Position numbers and translations under genes: made by a program
Part shown: positions 24,946 through 33,404 of the stretch, one piece after another
How the letters are laid out: each line of letters opens with the position of its first letter
Position numbering within the stretch: position 1 is the first letter of the stretch
NCBI GenBank assembly: GCA_035640715.1
Contig: DASQVO010000508.1
Coordinates: 1-37,623, forward strand
DNA length: 37,623 nt
Direction of reading: 5' to 3'
DNA from: DASQVO01 sp035640715
GTDB lineage: Bacteria > Actinomycetota > Actinomycetes > Streptosporangiales > Streptosporangiaceae
The notes under the pieces: model-generated
What the model was told of the DNA's origin: nothing
The model's input: the letters and a program-made list of their open reading frames with translations, nothing else
Database searches by the model: none

Positions 24946-26168
24946 CAGTGTCCCTTCGCCGTGTTCCCGTACGGCCCGAACAGCTGAACGGACAGCGGCG
25001 GACTCCCCGGGGAAAGGCTGTCGCTGTGTGAGGCGTAGGAGCCGGTGCCGTCGTTGAAATCGATGAGAGGGTAGTGTGCCGCCTCCGCGGGGGTAATGGG
25101 GCCGCCATAGCAGCTGGGCCCCGAGGCCGCGGCCACCTTAGGCAGGTCGCGCGGGTACTGATAGCCCTGCTGCCCGGGCAGGATGGCGGTGTGCAAAATG
25201 ATCTTCGGCGACTTCGATAGCTCGTTCTGCTGTTCGACGCTGGCGAAGAGGCAGGGGAATTCCGGTGAATACTCCGCCGCCAGTGCGGTGACCGGTGCGA
25301 GCGTGGCCAGGGTGCCGATCAGGCCGCTCTCGTTGGCGGCCAGGAAGCTCCTGGTGTTGCCCGAGAATCCGGTCAGGTCCAGCAGGAACGCGTCGAACTG
25401 GGCCTGCTGGCTGGCCAGCGTGCCGCTGGTGACACGAAGGTTGTCCAGCGCGGCGATCAGCCCAGGGGCGGCGTCGGCGTAGGTACGTAGGACCTCCGGA
25501 GCGGTGCCGAAGTCGGTGGAAAGAGCGGGCAGGCTGGGGTTGAACTCGCGCAGGTAGGCGTTCAGCTCACCGATGAAGTTGCCCAGCTGTGACCCGCGGC
25601 CTTGCAACGCGGTGGAGATCGCGCCGAGAGTAGCGGACAGCTTGGCCGGATGAACGCTGTCCAGCAGCGAGACAAGGTTCGCGAACACCGTGTTGACCTC
25701 GGTGGCCTCCGTGGTCGGCTCGATGACCTGGCCCGCCTGTACCCGCTGCGCGGTGGGGTGGGCCGGTACCACCAGATTGAGGTACTTCGGGCCGAAGATG
25801 GTGGGCTCGGCGATCGAGGCCTGGACGTTCGCCGGGATGTGCGCCACCTGGCCGGGATCGAGGGCGATGCCGAGCTTGGCCTGGCCGCCGGCTGGGGTGA
25901 CCGAGGTGACCCGGCCGACGGTGACGCCGTACAGGGTCACGTCGGCGCCGTTGTACATCAGCAGCCCCGCGCGGTCAGCGATCACCGTGGCGGGCACAGC
26001 CGGGGTGAATACCTGCTCATAGGCCAGGATGACCACCCCGATGATGGCAGCGACCACGAGCATGCCGACCGCGCCCAGCAGCTGCCGGCGTGCCCGCTCT
26101 CCCAGCGGCTGCCGGGGTTCCTTCTCTCCCGGCGGCTGCATGCGCGCCTTCAGCCAGATCACTGCCAT
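24945..26168 (-). CDS. mceA: Mce family protein MceA
   Basis: A 407-residue protein, first mce gene after the yrbE pair. A basic cytoplasmic N-terminus (KARMQPPGEKEPRQPLGERA) precedes a membrane helix (LLGAVGMLVVAAIIGVVILAY) and the MCE domain at about 55-135 (VIADRAGLLMYNGADVTLYG, VTVGRVTSVTPAGG, FGPKYLNLVVP). Helical segments follow, with a C-terminal domain holding PEFPCLFASVEQQNEL and GPSCYGGPI (two Cys, perhaps a disulfide). Six bases separate its ATG from the yrbEB stop. In mycobacterial Mce4 the A subunit is thought to contact the lipid first; applying that here is inference. Confidence 0.92.
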   Translation of the reverse strand: MAVIWLKARMQPPGEKEPRQPLGERARRQLLGAVGMLVVAAIIGVVILAYEQVFTPAVPATVIADRAGLLMYNGADVTLYGVTVGRVTSVTPAGGQAKLGIALDPGQVAHIPANVQASIAEPTIFGPKYLNLVVPAHPTAQRVQAGQVIEPTTEATEVNTVFANLVSLLDSVHPAKLSATLGAISTALQGRGSQLGNFIGELNAYLREFNPSLPALSTDFGTAPEVLRTYADAAPGLIAALDNLRVTSGTLASQQAQFDAFLLDLTGFSGNTRSFLAANESGLIGTLATLAPVTALAAEYSPEFPCLFASVEQQNELSKSPKIILHTAILPGQQGYQYPRDLPKVAAASGPSCYGGPITPAEAAHYPLIDFNDGTGSYASHSDSLSPGSPPLSVQLFGPYGNTAKGH

Positions 26169-26174
26169 CGCCGG

Positions 26175-27014
26175 CTACCTCGCAAGGTGCAGCGTGTTGG
26201 AATGGCCGTAGAGCACCATGCTCGTGGCCAAGGCGACGAACATCACGGCGATCAGCGACAGCCGGACGGCGCGGCCGACGGCCTCGCCCACTCCGGCCGG
26301 GCCGCCGCTGGCGCGGTACCCGTAGTAGCAGTGCACCGACATGATCACCACCGACATCAGGAGCACCTCGATGAAGGAGTAGAGGATGTCGGTCGGGATC
26401 AGGAACGTGCTGAAGTAGTGGCCGTAGCTGCCCGCGGACTGGTGGAAGAAGACGACCACGGCGAACCGGCTGAGGGCGAAAGAGCTGATCAGCGCGATCG
26501 CGTAGAGCGGCGTGACGGCGATGAAACCGGCGATGATGCGGGTCGTGATGAGGAAGGGGATGGACGGAATGGACATCCCCTCCAGCGCGTCGATCTCCTC
26601 GCTGATCCGCATCGCGCCAAGTTCGGCGGTGAACCCGGACCCGACGGTCGAGATGAGCGCGATCGCGGCGATCAATGGCGCCGCGATGCGGGTGTTGATG
26701 TAGGCCGAGACGAAGCCGGTGAGCGCTTCCACCCCGATGTTGGCCAGCTGCGAATAGCCCTGCAGGGAGACCTCGATGCCCGCCAGCCCGGTCAGCACGG
26801 CAACGATCACTGCGGTGCCCCCGACCATGGCCAGTGCCCCTCTGCCGAAGCTGACCGCGGTCACCTGCCGGACGATCTCCCGCTTGTAACGCAGCAGCGC
26901 GCGGTAGGTCCACCCGTAAGCCTTGCCGTACAGCGCGATCTGGTCGCCGAAACCCTCGAGCCAGCCCCCCGGGACGGAGAGGAACCGCCGCACGCGGGGG
27001 TGCGCATCCAGCAT
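26175..27014 (-). CDS. yrbEB: YrbE/MlaE-type ABC permease, second copy
   Basis: A 279-residue integral membrane protein of the MlaE family. A cytoplasmic N-terminal amphipathic part (GWLEGFGDQIALYGKAY) is followed by about five helices. The coupling motif RISEEIDALEGM (Glu139, Glu140) would contact the ATPase. GSGFTAELGAMRISEE is diagnostic. Together with YrbEA it forms the inner-membrane permease of the Mce importer. The shared ATPase MceG is not in this window, as usual in actinobacteria, where it is encoded elsewhere. It lies 16 bases downstream of yrbEA. Confidence 0.93.
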   Translation of the reverse strand: MLDAHPRVRRFLSVPGGWLEGFGDQIALYGKAYGWTYRALLRYKREIVRQVTAVSFGRGALAMVGGTAVIVAVLTGLAGIEVSLQGYSQLANIGVEALTGFVSAYINTRIAAPLIAAIALISTVGSGFTAELGAMRISEEIDALEGMSIPSIPFLITTRIIAGFIAVTPLYAIALISSFALSRFAVVVFFHQSAGSYGHYFSTFLIPTDILYSFIEVLLMSVVIMSVHCYYGYRASGGPAGVGEAVGRAVRLSLIAVMFVALATSMVLYGHSNTLHLAR

Positions 27015-27030
27015 TGGCGTGGTGCTCCTC

Positions 27031-27801
27031 TCAGGCCTGATGACCCAGTTGCAGGTACACCGCTGTCAGCAGCACGTCCAGCACCGACAGCAGCACCACC
27101 GACAGCACGACGGTCTGGTTCACCGAGTCGCCGACCCCCTTCGGCCCGCCACCGGTGGTGAGCCCGCGGTAGCAGGCCACCAGGCCTGCGCCCAGACCGA
27201 ACATCGCCGCCTTGACCTCGCTGAGGACGAGGTCGCCGAGGTGGGTGAGCAGGGTCAGGTTGGCGACGAACTGCCCGGGGCTTGCTCCCTGCACCACCAC
27301 GGAGAGCACGTATCCGGTGCAGATGGCGATGACCGAGGCGACGCAGTTCAGCATCAGCGCAACCAGCGTCGAGGCCAGTACCCTGGGCACCACCAGCCGC
27401 TGTACCGGGTCTATCCCCATCACCCTGATCGCATCGATCTCCTCCCGGATCGTCCGGGCGCCGAGATCGGCGCTGATCGCGGTACCCCCTGCGCCAGCCA
27501 CGATGAGCACGCTGGCGATCGGGCCGATTTCCCGGATCACCGCGAGGCCGACGCCCGCGCCAGCGAGGTCGATGCCGCCGATCTGGGCGAGCAACTGGTT
27601 GATCAGGAAGATCACCACCCCGAGGAACGGGATGGTGAGCATGATCGTTGGCCCGATGGAGACCCGGGCGATGAACAGCGTCTGTTCCAGGAACTCGCGC
27701 AGCTGGAACGGCCGCTTGAACATGGCCCGGAAGGTATCCAGTGACATCGCGATGAACCCGCCGATCGGGCGGATGGCGTCGGCGGGCGACCGGGTTGCCA
27801 T
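27031..27801 (-). CDS. yrbEA: YrbE/MlaE-type ABC permease, first copy
   Basis: A 256-residue MlaE-family permease and first gene of the mce operon. I use ATG 27801 (MATRSPADAIRPIGGFIAMS), with GAGGG about 6 bases upstream; the frame stays open to 27894 but those 31 residues (Arg-rich) do not fit the family. It has helices around GPTIMLTIPFLGVVIFLINQL and VIREIGPIASVLIVAGAGGTA, and the coupling motif REEIDAIRVMGIDP (Glu120, Glu121). The operon promoter should lie in 27802-28011, where a perfect KstR box is found 113 bases upstream of the start. Confidence 0.93.
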   Translation of the reverse strand: MATRSPADAIRPIGGFIAMSLDTFRAMFKRPFQLREFLEQTLFIARVSIGPTIMLTIPFLGVVIFLINQLLAQIGGIDLAGAGVGLAVIREIGPIASVLIVAGAGGTAISADLGARTIREEIDAIRVMGIDPVQRLVVPRVLASTLVALMLNCVASVIAICTGYVLSVVVQGASPGQFVANLTLLTHLGDLVLSEVKAAMFGLGAGLVACYRGLTTGGGPKGVGDSVNQTVVLSVVLLSVLDVLLTAVYLQLGHQA

Positions 27802-27914
27802 CAGATCCCTCGACCTCCACCGCCTGGCTGTCCCACGCTGGATACCCGCAAAGGAGTGTGCGCTGCCGATATTGATTGACCGTGGCCGGAGCATATGGCA
27901 GTGTTTGGGTCGAG

Positions 27915-27928
27915 TGCAACAGGTTCTA
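27915..27928. promoter_or_regulatory. KstR operator between yrbEA and the second Mas pair
   Basis: TGCAACAGGTTCTA (reverse strand TAGAACCTGTTGCA) matches all eight fixed positions of TNNAACNNGTTNNA. It sits between divergent genes, 113 bases before the mce operon start and 83 before the Mas start, so it could repress both. In M. tuberculosis the mce4 operon is a KstR target, which supports the assignment. Confidence 0.75.
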
Positions 27929-28011
27929 GTGCAATGGTCCCGGGGGGCACCCGCTGGTGGCCAAGCTTTCCTGGGCGTGGTTCCAGGCGGGAATCAGGGA
28001 GCGCCGACACG

Positions 28012-28620
28012 GTGGATGACGCTTCGGCCAACGCGGACCGGACGAGCCTCGGCGGCCCCTCAGGTGCCGTTGAGGCCACGCCGCGCACGTCAGCTGCCCC
28101 ATGCCCGCAGCAGGCCGTCAGGGGGACACACGGCCGCCTCCGCCAGGACCTGCGGCTGTACATGGCCGGGCTCGCGGTGGCCGCCGCGGCGCTCGCCGCG
28201 GCCACCGGGTTGCTCGCTGCGGCGCTCCACGGCAACTCGAACGCCGCCCAGCAGCGCGCCGCAGCGCTCGCCGCGGCGCGGCAGGAAGCCGTCAACCTGA
28301 CCACGCTCAATCGCCAGACCGGTGGCCGCGAATTCGCCGCCGTGCTGGCCGGCGCGGCCGGTTCCCTGAAGCAGCAGCTTTCCCAGGGGCGTGGTGCCTT
28401 CCTGAAAACGCTCAGCTCGGCCGATGTGAGCTCGGTCGGCTCGGTCCTGGACGCCGGTATCGTGACGATGAACTCCCGGACGGCGACCGTGCTGCTGAAC
28501 GTCCGGGCCACCGTGCGCAACAAGCAGACCTACGCGCCGGAGACGCGGCTGTATCACTGGCAGGCCGGACTGGTTAACAGCGGCGGCCGGTGGCTGGTGA
28601 CCAGCCTGGAGTTCGTGTGA
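28012..28620 (+). CDS. Mce-associated membrane protein (Mas type, copy 2a)
   Basis: A 202-residue protein. GTG 28012 is my choice: ATG codons at 27895 and 27934 in the same frame would put the KstR box inside or almost against the gene and give a Trp/Pro-rich start. An N-terminal soluble part is followed by one helix (YMAGLAVAAAALAAATGLLAAAL) and an outer domain (RAAALAAARQEAVNLTTLNR; SSADVSSVGSVLDAGIVTMN), ending GRWLVTSLEFV. It matches the 17884 protein in architecture and in its WLV.(N/S).(K/E)FV ending. GTGA overlap couples it to the next gene. It diverges from yrbEA. Confidence 0.8.
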   Translation: MDDASANADRTSLGGPSGAVEATPRTSAAPCPQQAVRGTHGRLRQDLRLYMAGLAVAAAALAAATGLLAAALHGNSNAAQQRAAALAAARQEAVNLTTLNRQTGGREFAAVLAGAAGSLKQQLSQGRGAFLKTLSSADVSSVGSVLDAGIVTMNSRTATVLLNVRATVRNKQTYAPETRLYHWQAGLVNSGGRWLVTSLEFV

Positions 28621-29132
28621 TCGCGGCCGCAGCGGCACAGCGGCCGCGATGGTCCCGCTCCGCCGTTGCCGCCGCGCTCATCATCGTGGTGGCCGGCCTG
28701 GCCATAGCCACGGGTGTTCTGCTCGTCCGGTGGCGATCAAGCCAGTCAGCGCAGGACGCGCAAACGGCGTCGGTGGCCGCGGCGAAGCAGGAGGTGCCGG
28801 CCCTGTTGTCATACTCCTATCAGGCATTCCGCGCCGACCTCGCACGTGCGGAAGCGGACACCACCGGCAAGTTCCGCGCCACCTACATGAAGCTGATGTC
28901 CGGTCAGGTCGAACCGGCCGCTATGCACAACCACGTCGTCACCCAGGCGTCGGTGTCCGCCGCGTCGGTCATCGACGCCGAGCCGGGCACCGCCACCCTG
29001 CTGCTGTTCCTGAGCGAGCAGACCAAGACGGACGCCAAGCAGGAAGCCGTGCTGAATGACACCGCGGTCCGGGTGACGATGCGCGAGGTCAATGGCGCCT
29101 GGCTGGTCGCGGGCCTGGTCCCGCGATCCTGA
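28617..29132 (+). CDS. Mce-associated membrane protein (Mas type, copy 2b)
   Basis: A 171-residue protein from GTG 28617, overlapping the previous stop by 4 bases. It has a very short cytoplasmic start, a helix (AVAAALIIVVAGLAIATGVLL) and an outer domain with SVAAAKQEVPALLSYSYQAF, ADLARAEADTTGKFRATYM, VSAASVIDAEPGTATLLLFL and a closing REVNGAWLVAGLVP. It is clearly paralogous to the 18492 protein. As part of a second Mas pair it probably joins or stabilises the Mce complex. It faces the kstR stop 114 bases away. Confidence 0.82.
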   Translation: MIAAAAAQRPRWSRSAVAAALIIVVAGLAIATGVLLVRWRSSQSAQDAQTASVAAAKQEVPALLSYSYQAFRADLARAEADTTGKFRATYMKLMSGQVEPAAMHNHVVTQASVSAASVIDAEPGTATLLLFLSEQTKTDAKQEAVLNDTAVRVTMREVNGAWLVAGLVPRS

Positions 29133-29246
29133 CGGGGCGAATCCTCTTCCCCTGGGCACCCGGCGGGTCCGGCCGTTCGCACCACGGCGCGCGCATGCTA
29201 CTCACCGGAATCGGCGAGTCAGCGGCCTGGACGACCGCCGCGCCGG

Positions 29247-29864
29247 TCAGCGCAGGAGCAGCCGGGCGGCGAGTTCCAGGTGGTTGCTGACGTCGTTGGC
29301 CGACGCCCGGCGGGTGACCCAGGCGACCAGGTTCGACAGCCAGACGTCACCGATGATGCGGGCGATGGCCGCCTCGTCAGGGGTCGGCTCGCCCTCGTGG
29401 ATGGCCCGGGTGAGCGTGCGCTCCATCAGCCGTGCCACCGCGTTGACCTCGGCCGCCGCGCTCGGGTCGGCGAACATGAAGGCCCGGGTCATGGCCTCGG
29501 TCAGCATCGGGTCGCGCTGCATGGAGCGGGTGATCCGGCCCAGCACGTACAGCATCCGCTCGTACGGCGTGCTGCCGGGGATCGTGGTGCGGTCCAACTT
29601 CTCCTGCGTCCGCTCGAACTCCCGGGCCAGCGCGGACACCAGCAGGTGAATCTTGGACGGGAAGTATCGGTAGAGCGTGCCGAGCGCCACATTGGCCTGC
29701 TCGGCCACGGTCCGCATCTGGACGGCGTCGTAGCCGCCCTTGGCTGCCAGCGCCAGGCTGGCGTCGAGGATGCGCTTCCGGCGGTCGCGCTGGGCCGCCG
29801 AGGCCAATTCCCCATCGCCAGTGGTACTGGATGCGGCGGTAGTACCTGTTCTTGGCGGCGCCAT
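29247..29864 (-). CDS. kstR: TetR-family repressor KstR (steroid catabolism regulator)
   Basis: A 205-residue TetR protein that follows mycobacterial KstR closely from residue 20 on: AAQRDRRKRILDASLALAAK, GGYDAVQMRTVAEQANVALG, TLYRYFPSKIHLLVSALARE (helix-turn-helix at about 45-75), MLTEAMTRAFMFADPSAAAE and VWLSNLVAWVTRRASANDVS. KstR binds TNNAACNNGTTNNA and is released by 3-oxo-steroid acyl-CoA esters, de-repressing cholesterol uptake and catabolism. ATG 29864 has GAGGGGA about 6 bases upstream. As in M. tuberculosis, the divergent neighbour is a FadE34-type gene. The shared 169-base gap holds one perfect box, allowing autoregulation. Confidence 0.93.
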   Translation of the reverse strand: MAPPRTGTTAASSTTGDGELASAAQRDRRKRILDASLALAAKGGYDAVQMRTVAEQANVALGTLYRYFPSKIHLLVSALAREFERTQEKLDRTTIPGSTPYERMLYVLGRITRSMQRDPMLTEAMTRAFMFADPSAAAEVNAVARLMERTLTRAIHEGEPTPDEAAIARIIGDVWLSNLVAWVTRRASANDVSNHLELAARLLLR

Positions 29865-29986
29865 CCGTTTTCCCCTCGTCTCCCGCTGCCCGGCATGACG
29901 CAGGCTGGTGATCCGTCCAGTTTAGCAGCCGGAGCCCGGCAACCGGAGGGTGCCGCCGTTACGCAGGGCCGCTAGCCTGCGGCCAC

Positions 29987-30000
29987 TATAACGTGTTCTA
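29987..30000. promoter_or_regulatory. KstR operator between kstR and the fadE34-like gene
   Basis: TATAACGTGTTCTA matches all eight fixed positions of TNNAACNNGTTNNA. It ends 33 bases before the fadE34-like start codon, where it could cover that promoter's -10 region, and lies 122 bases from the kstR start. Confidence 0.78.
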
Positions 30001-30033
30001 ATTCTGTGTAGCCGTTGTGGAGGGGAGGGGCCG

Positions 30034-32262
30034 GTGCCGATCGCCGCCACCGAGGAACAGCTGGCCCTGCAGGCAGTCATCCGTGACTGGGCGAAACGGG
30101 CCGGGACGCTCGCCGTCGTGCGCGGGCTGGAGCCGGGCACGGAGCCTGCTGCGGGCGGGCCCGCTGCGGGCAGCGGGCAGTACTGGAACGAGCTAGCCAG
30201 CCTCGGCGTGTTCGCGATCGCGCTGCCAACGGCCGTGGGCGGGGCTGGCGGCACCGTCGCCGACCTCGCCGCCGCGCTGGAGGAGCTCACCCTGGCGCTG
30301 GCCCCCGGGCCGGTGCTGTCCACCGTGGCGGCCGGGCTGGTGCTGGCGCCGCACGCCGACCTGCCCACGGTGCAGCCGCTGCTGGCCGCCATGGCGGCGG
30401 GCACGGCAACGGCCGCGGTGAGCCTGCCCACGGGTGCGCTCACCGGTACCTGGCAGGCAGACGGCAGCCTGCGGGTGACCGGCGAGACCGGCCCGGTCGC
30501 CAGCGGCGGCGCCAGCGGGCAGCTGCTCGCGAGTGCGGTGGTGACCGGCAGCGAGGTGTGGTTCTGTGTCCCGGCCGCCCACCCGGGGGTCACCGTCACC
30601 AGCCGCACTCCGGTCGACTTTTCCCGGCCGCTGGCTACCGTCCGGTTCACCGACGCGGTCATCGGCCCCGGCCAGATCCTGGCCGGCCTGCACACGGCAC
30701 GGGTGCAGGCCCTGACCGCCACCCTCTACGCGGTGGAGGCCGCCACGGTGGCCGGCTGGTGCTCGGCCACGGCCGCCGAATACGCCCGCACCCGTCACCA
30801 GTTCGGCCGGCCGATCGGTGCGTTCCAAGCGGTCAAGCACCTGTGCGCCGGCCTGCTGTGCCGGGCCGAGCGCGCCGCCGCGCTGGCGTGGGATGCGGCA
30901 CGGGCCGCGGATGAGGCACCGCAGGAGCTTCCGCTGGCCGCCGCTGCGGCAGCCGCGCTCGCGCTCGACGCCGCGGTGGACAACGCCAAGGACTGCATCC
31001 AGGTCCTCGGCGGGATCGGCTTCACCTGGGAGCACGACGCGCACCTGTATCTGCGCCGGGCGCTGGCGCTGCGCCAGCTACTCGGCGGTGGGGCCGCCTG
31101 GCGCGAGCGGACCACTGCCCTCGCCCTGGCAGGCGCCCGCCGCCGGCTGGCCCTGACCGTGACAGGGCCGGTCGCCCAGGCCGCCCGGGCGGTGGCGGAA
31201 TCGGTGGCGGCCCTGCCGCCCGAGCGCCGCCGCGCGGCGCTCGCCGACGCCGGGTACGTGGCCCCGCAGTGGCCGCCGCCCTACGGGGTGGGTGCGTCAC
31301 CGGGAGATGCGTTCGTGATCGACGAGGAGCTGGACCGGGCCGGCCTGGCCCGGCCCGACCTGGTGATCGGCGCCTGGGCCGGGCTGGCCGTCGTCCAGCA
31401 CGGCTCGCCGGCCCAGCAGGAGCGCTTCGCCGGCCCTACCCTGCGCGGCGAGATCACCTGGTGCCAGCTGTTCAGCGAGCCCGAGGCGGGTTCCGATCTC
31501 GCCTCGCTGCGGACCCGGGCACTGCGCGTGGAGGGGGACAGCGACGGGGGAATGGGGTGGCGGCTGACCGGGCAGAAGGTGTGGACCTCGCTGGCCCACG
31601 AGGCGGACTGGGCGATCTGCCTGGCGCGCACCGACCCCGCCGCACCCAAGCACCGCGGCCTCACCTTCTTCCTGGTGGACATGCGCAGTGACGGCATCGA
31701 GATCCGGCCGCTGCGGGAGATCACCGGCCGCGCGGTGTTCAACGAGGTCTTCCTGGATGAGGTGTTCGTTCCCGATGACTGCGTGCTCGGCGAGTGCGGG
31801 GACGGCTGGCGGATCGCCCGCAGCACACTGGCGACCGAACGGGTGGCGATGGGCCGGGGCTCGGCGCTCGGCGACGAGGTGGAGGGCCTGATCGCCCGGG
31901 TCCGCTCCGCCGGGCTCACCGCCGACCCGCGGGTGATGGAGCAGGTGGGAGCCCTGGTCGCGGACGGCCTCGCCGGGTCGCTGCTGGACCAGCGCTGCGC
32001 TCTGGCTCAGCTGCGCGGAGCGGATGCGGGCCACCTGGCGGCGGTCCGGAAGCTGCTGGGCGTGGCCCACCGGCAGTCGGTGGCCGAGGCCGTGCTGACG
32101 CTGTGCGGCCCGGAAGGTGCCGCGGCCGACGGGAGCGCGGCGGACCCGGTGCAGGAGTTCCTGCTCACTAGATGCCTGAGCATCGCTGGCGGCACGACCC
32201 AGATCCTGCTGTCCGTGGTGGCCGAACGCGTGCTCGGCCTGCCCAGGGAGGAGATGCGCTGA
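30034..32262 (+). CDS. fadE34: Double-domain acyl-CoA dehydrogenase, FadE34/ChsE3-like
   Basis: A 742-residue fusion of two acyl-CoA dehydrogenase halves, from GTG 30034 behind a GGAGGGGAGGGG ribosome site. Half one (1-370) has ARTRHQFGRPIGAFQAVKHL and QVLGGIGFTWEHDAHLYLRR. Half two (about 385-742) has LFSEPEAGSDLASLRTRALR, LTGQKVWTSLAHEADWAICL and SIAGGTTQILLSVVAERVLG. The usual catalytic Glu of EGTxQI is Ala here (AGGTTQI). M. tuberculosis FadE34 (ChsE3, 711 aa) has this layout, lies next to kstR and dehydrogenates the five-carbon side-chain thioester 3-oxo-chol-4-en-24-oyl-CoA. Size, place and operator support the same role. It abuts the next gene directly. Confidence 0.85.
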   Translation: MPIAATEEQLALQAVIRDWAKRAGTLAVVRGLEPGTEPAAGGPAAGSGQYWNELASLGVFAIALPTAVGGAGGTVADLAAALEELTLALAPGPVLSTVAAGLVLAPHADLPTVQPLLAAMAAGTATAAVSLPTGALTGTWQADGSLRVTGETGPVASGGASGQLLASAVVTGSEVWFCVPAAHPGVTVTSRTPVDFSRPLATVRFTDAVIGPGQILAGLHTARVQALTATLYAVEAATVAGWCSATAAEYARTRHQFGRPIGAFQAVKHLCAGLLCRAERAAALAWDAARAADEAPQELPLAAAAAAALALDAAVDNAKDCIQVLGGIGFTWEHDAHLYLRRALALRQLLGGGAAWRERTTALALAGARRRLALTVTGPVAQAARAVAESVAALPPERRRAALADAGYVAPQWPPPYGVGASPGDAFVIDEELDRAGLARPDLVIGAWAGLAVVQHGSPAQQERFAGPTLRGEITWCQLFSEPEAGSDLASLRTRALRVEGDSDGGMGWRLTGQKVWTSLAHEADWAICLARTDPAAPKHRGLTFFLVDMRSDGIEIRPLREITGRAVFNEVFLDEVFVPDDCVLGECGDGWRIARSTLATERVAMGRGSALGDEVEGLIARVRSAGLTADPRVMEQVGALVADGLAGSLLDQRCALAQLRGADAGHLAAVRKLLGVAHRQSVAEAVLTLCGPEGAAADGSAADPVQEFLLTRCLSIAGGTTQILLSVVAERVLGLPREEMR

Positions 32263-33375
32263 GTGGACTTTACTCCCGGCGAGACCCAGCAGGAGATCGC
32301 CAGCCTTGCTGCCCGTGTGCTGCAGGCAGCCCGCCCGGTCAGCGTCTGCGCTGCCGCTGGGCCTGCCGGGGCGGCAGCGCCGTCCGAGACCTATGACCGT
32401 GCCCTGTGGAAGGAACTCGGCCAGGCGGGCCTGCTGTCGCTCGCGCTGCCCGGCTGGCTGGACGGGGACGGGCTCGGGGTGCTGGACATCGCGTTCCTGC
32501 TGACCGAGATCGGCAGGCAGGGCGCGGCAGTGCCTGCCCTCGCCACGGTGATGATGGGCGCGGCGCCGGTCATCCGCTGGGGCGATCGCGGCCTGCAGCA
32601 GGCCCTGCTGGCCGGGGTGGCAACGGGTGAGGTGGTACTCACCGCCGCGTTGCGCGAGCCGTCGGATCCGATGCCCGCCAGGCCGGCCACCACCGCCACG
32701 CTGGCGGGCGGGAGCGGCACCGTCTCCGGGGTCAAGGTCGGCGTGCCGTACTGCGCGGAGGCGAGCCGGGTCCTGGTGCCCGCCAGCGTGGCTGGCGGCG
32801 GGACCGCAGTGGTGGTCATCGACCCGTCAGAGGCGACCGTGGTGCGGACACACAGTTCCGGCGGCGAGCCGGAATATACCCTGCGGCTGGCGCAGGCACC
32901 TGTCCTGGGGGTGCTCGCCGAGGGAGCGGTCAGCGGCCTGTACCAGCTCGCCCTCGCTGGCGCATGCTGCGTGGCCGACGGTGCCGTCGCCGCGGCACTG
33001 GCGCTGACCACGGAGCACATCGGCAGCCGGCAGCAGTTCGGCAGGCCGCTCGCCGCGTTCCAGGCAGCCGCGCAGCACATCGCCGACGTGTATATCGTGG
33101 CTCGCACCCTGCACCTGGCGGTCACCTCGGCCTGCTGGCGGCTGGCAGAGGGCCTGGACGCCGGCCCTGATCTGGACGTGGCGGCATACTGGCTGGCCTC
33201 CCGTGCGCCCGCGGCCTTGCGGACCTGTCACCACCTGCACGGGGGGACCGGCATGGACGTCACCTACCCGCTGCCCCGCTTCTCGGCCCTGATCAAGGAC
33301 CTCGTCCGGTTCGCCGGCGGTGCGAGCTACCGCCTGGACCGGCTGGCCCTGCGGATCCGGGAGATGCGGATCTGA
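32263..33375 (+). CDS. fadE28: Acyl-CoA dehydrogenase, FadE28/ChsE1-like subunit
   Basis: A 370-residue protein starting at GTG 32263, the base after the previous stop. It shows MDFTPGETQQEIASLAARVL, LTTEHIGSRQQFGRPLAAFQ, AAQHIADVYIVARTLHLAVT and HHLHGGTGMDVTYPLPRFS, the pattern of the partner subunit of alpha2-beta2 steroid dehydrogenases. No catalytic Glu loop is evident, as expected for a half that works only as heteromer. With the next gene it corresponds to M. tuberculosis FadE28-FadE29 (ChsE1-ChsE2), which dehydrogenates the three-carbon side-chain 3-oxo-4-pregnene-20-carboxyl-CoA. Gene order fadE28-fadE29-chsH-ltp2 as in the igr operon supports this. Cyp125, which leads igr, is missing here. 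Confidence 0.83.
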   Translation: MDFTPGETQQEIASLAARVLQAARPVSVCAAAGPAGAAAPSETYDRALWKELGQAGLLSLALPGWLDGDGLGVLDIAFLLTEIGRQGAAVPALATVMMGAAPVIRWGDRGLQQALLAGVATGEVVLTAALREPSDPMPARPATTATLAGGSGTVSGVKVGVPYCAEASRVLVPASVAGGGTAVVVIDPSEATVVRTHSSGGEPEYTLRLAQAPVLGVLAEGAVSGLYQLALAGACCVADGAVAAALALTTEHIGSRQQFGRPLAAFQAAAQHIADVYIVARTLHLAVTSACWRLAEGLDAGPDLDVAAYWLASRAPAALRTCHHLHGGTGMDVTYPLPRFSALIKDLVRFAGGASYRLDRLALRIREMRI

Positions 33376-33404
33376 GAGAGGCCAGGTCTGAGAGAGGAGC
33401 AGGA

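Noticed and set aside
25602..27161. 519-codon open frame opposite mceA and the yrbE genes
   Set aside because: The translation is rich in Asp, His, Arg and Gly without motifs; it is a shadow of three confident genes.
27895..28011. Longer start for the Mas protein at 28012
   Set aside because: It would place the KstR operator within coding sequence and add an unusual Trp/Pro-rich N-terminus.
29840..29853. Possible sixth KstR site inside the first codons of kstR (GTACCTGTTCTTG)
   Set aside because: Only six of eight fixed positions match and it lies in coding sequence; not counted.
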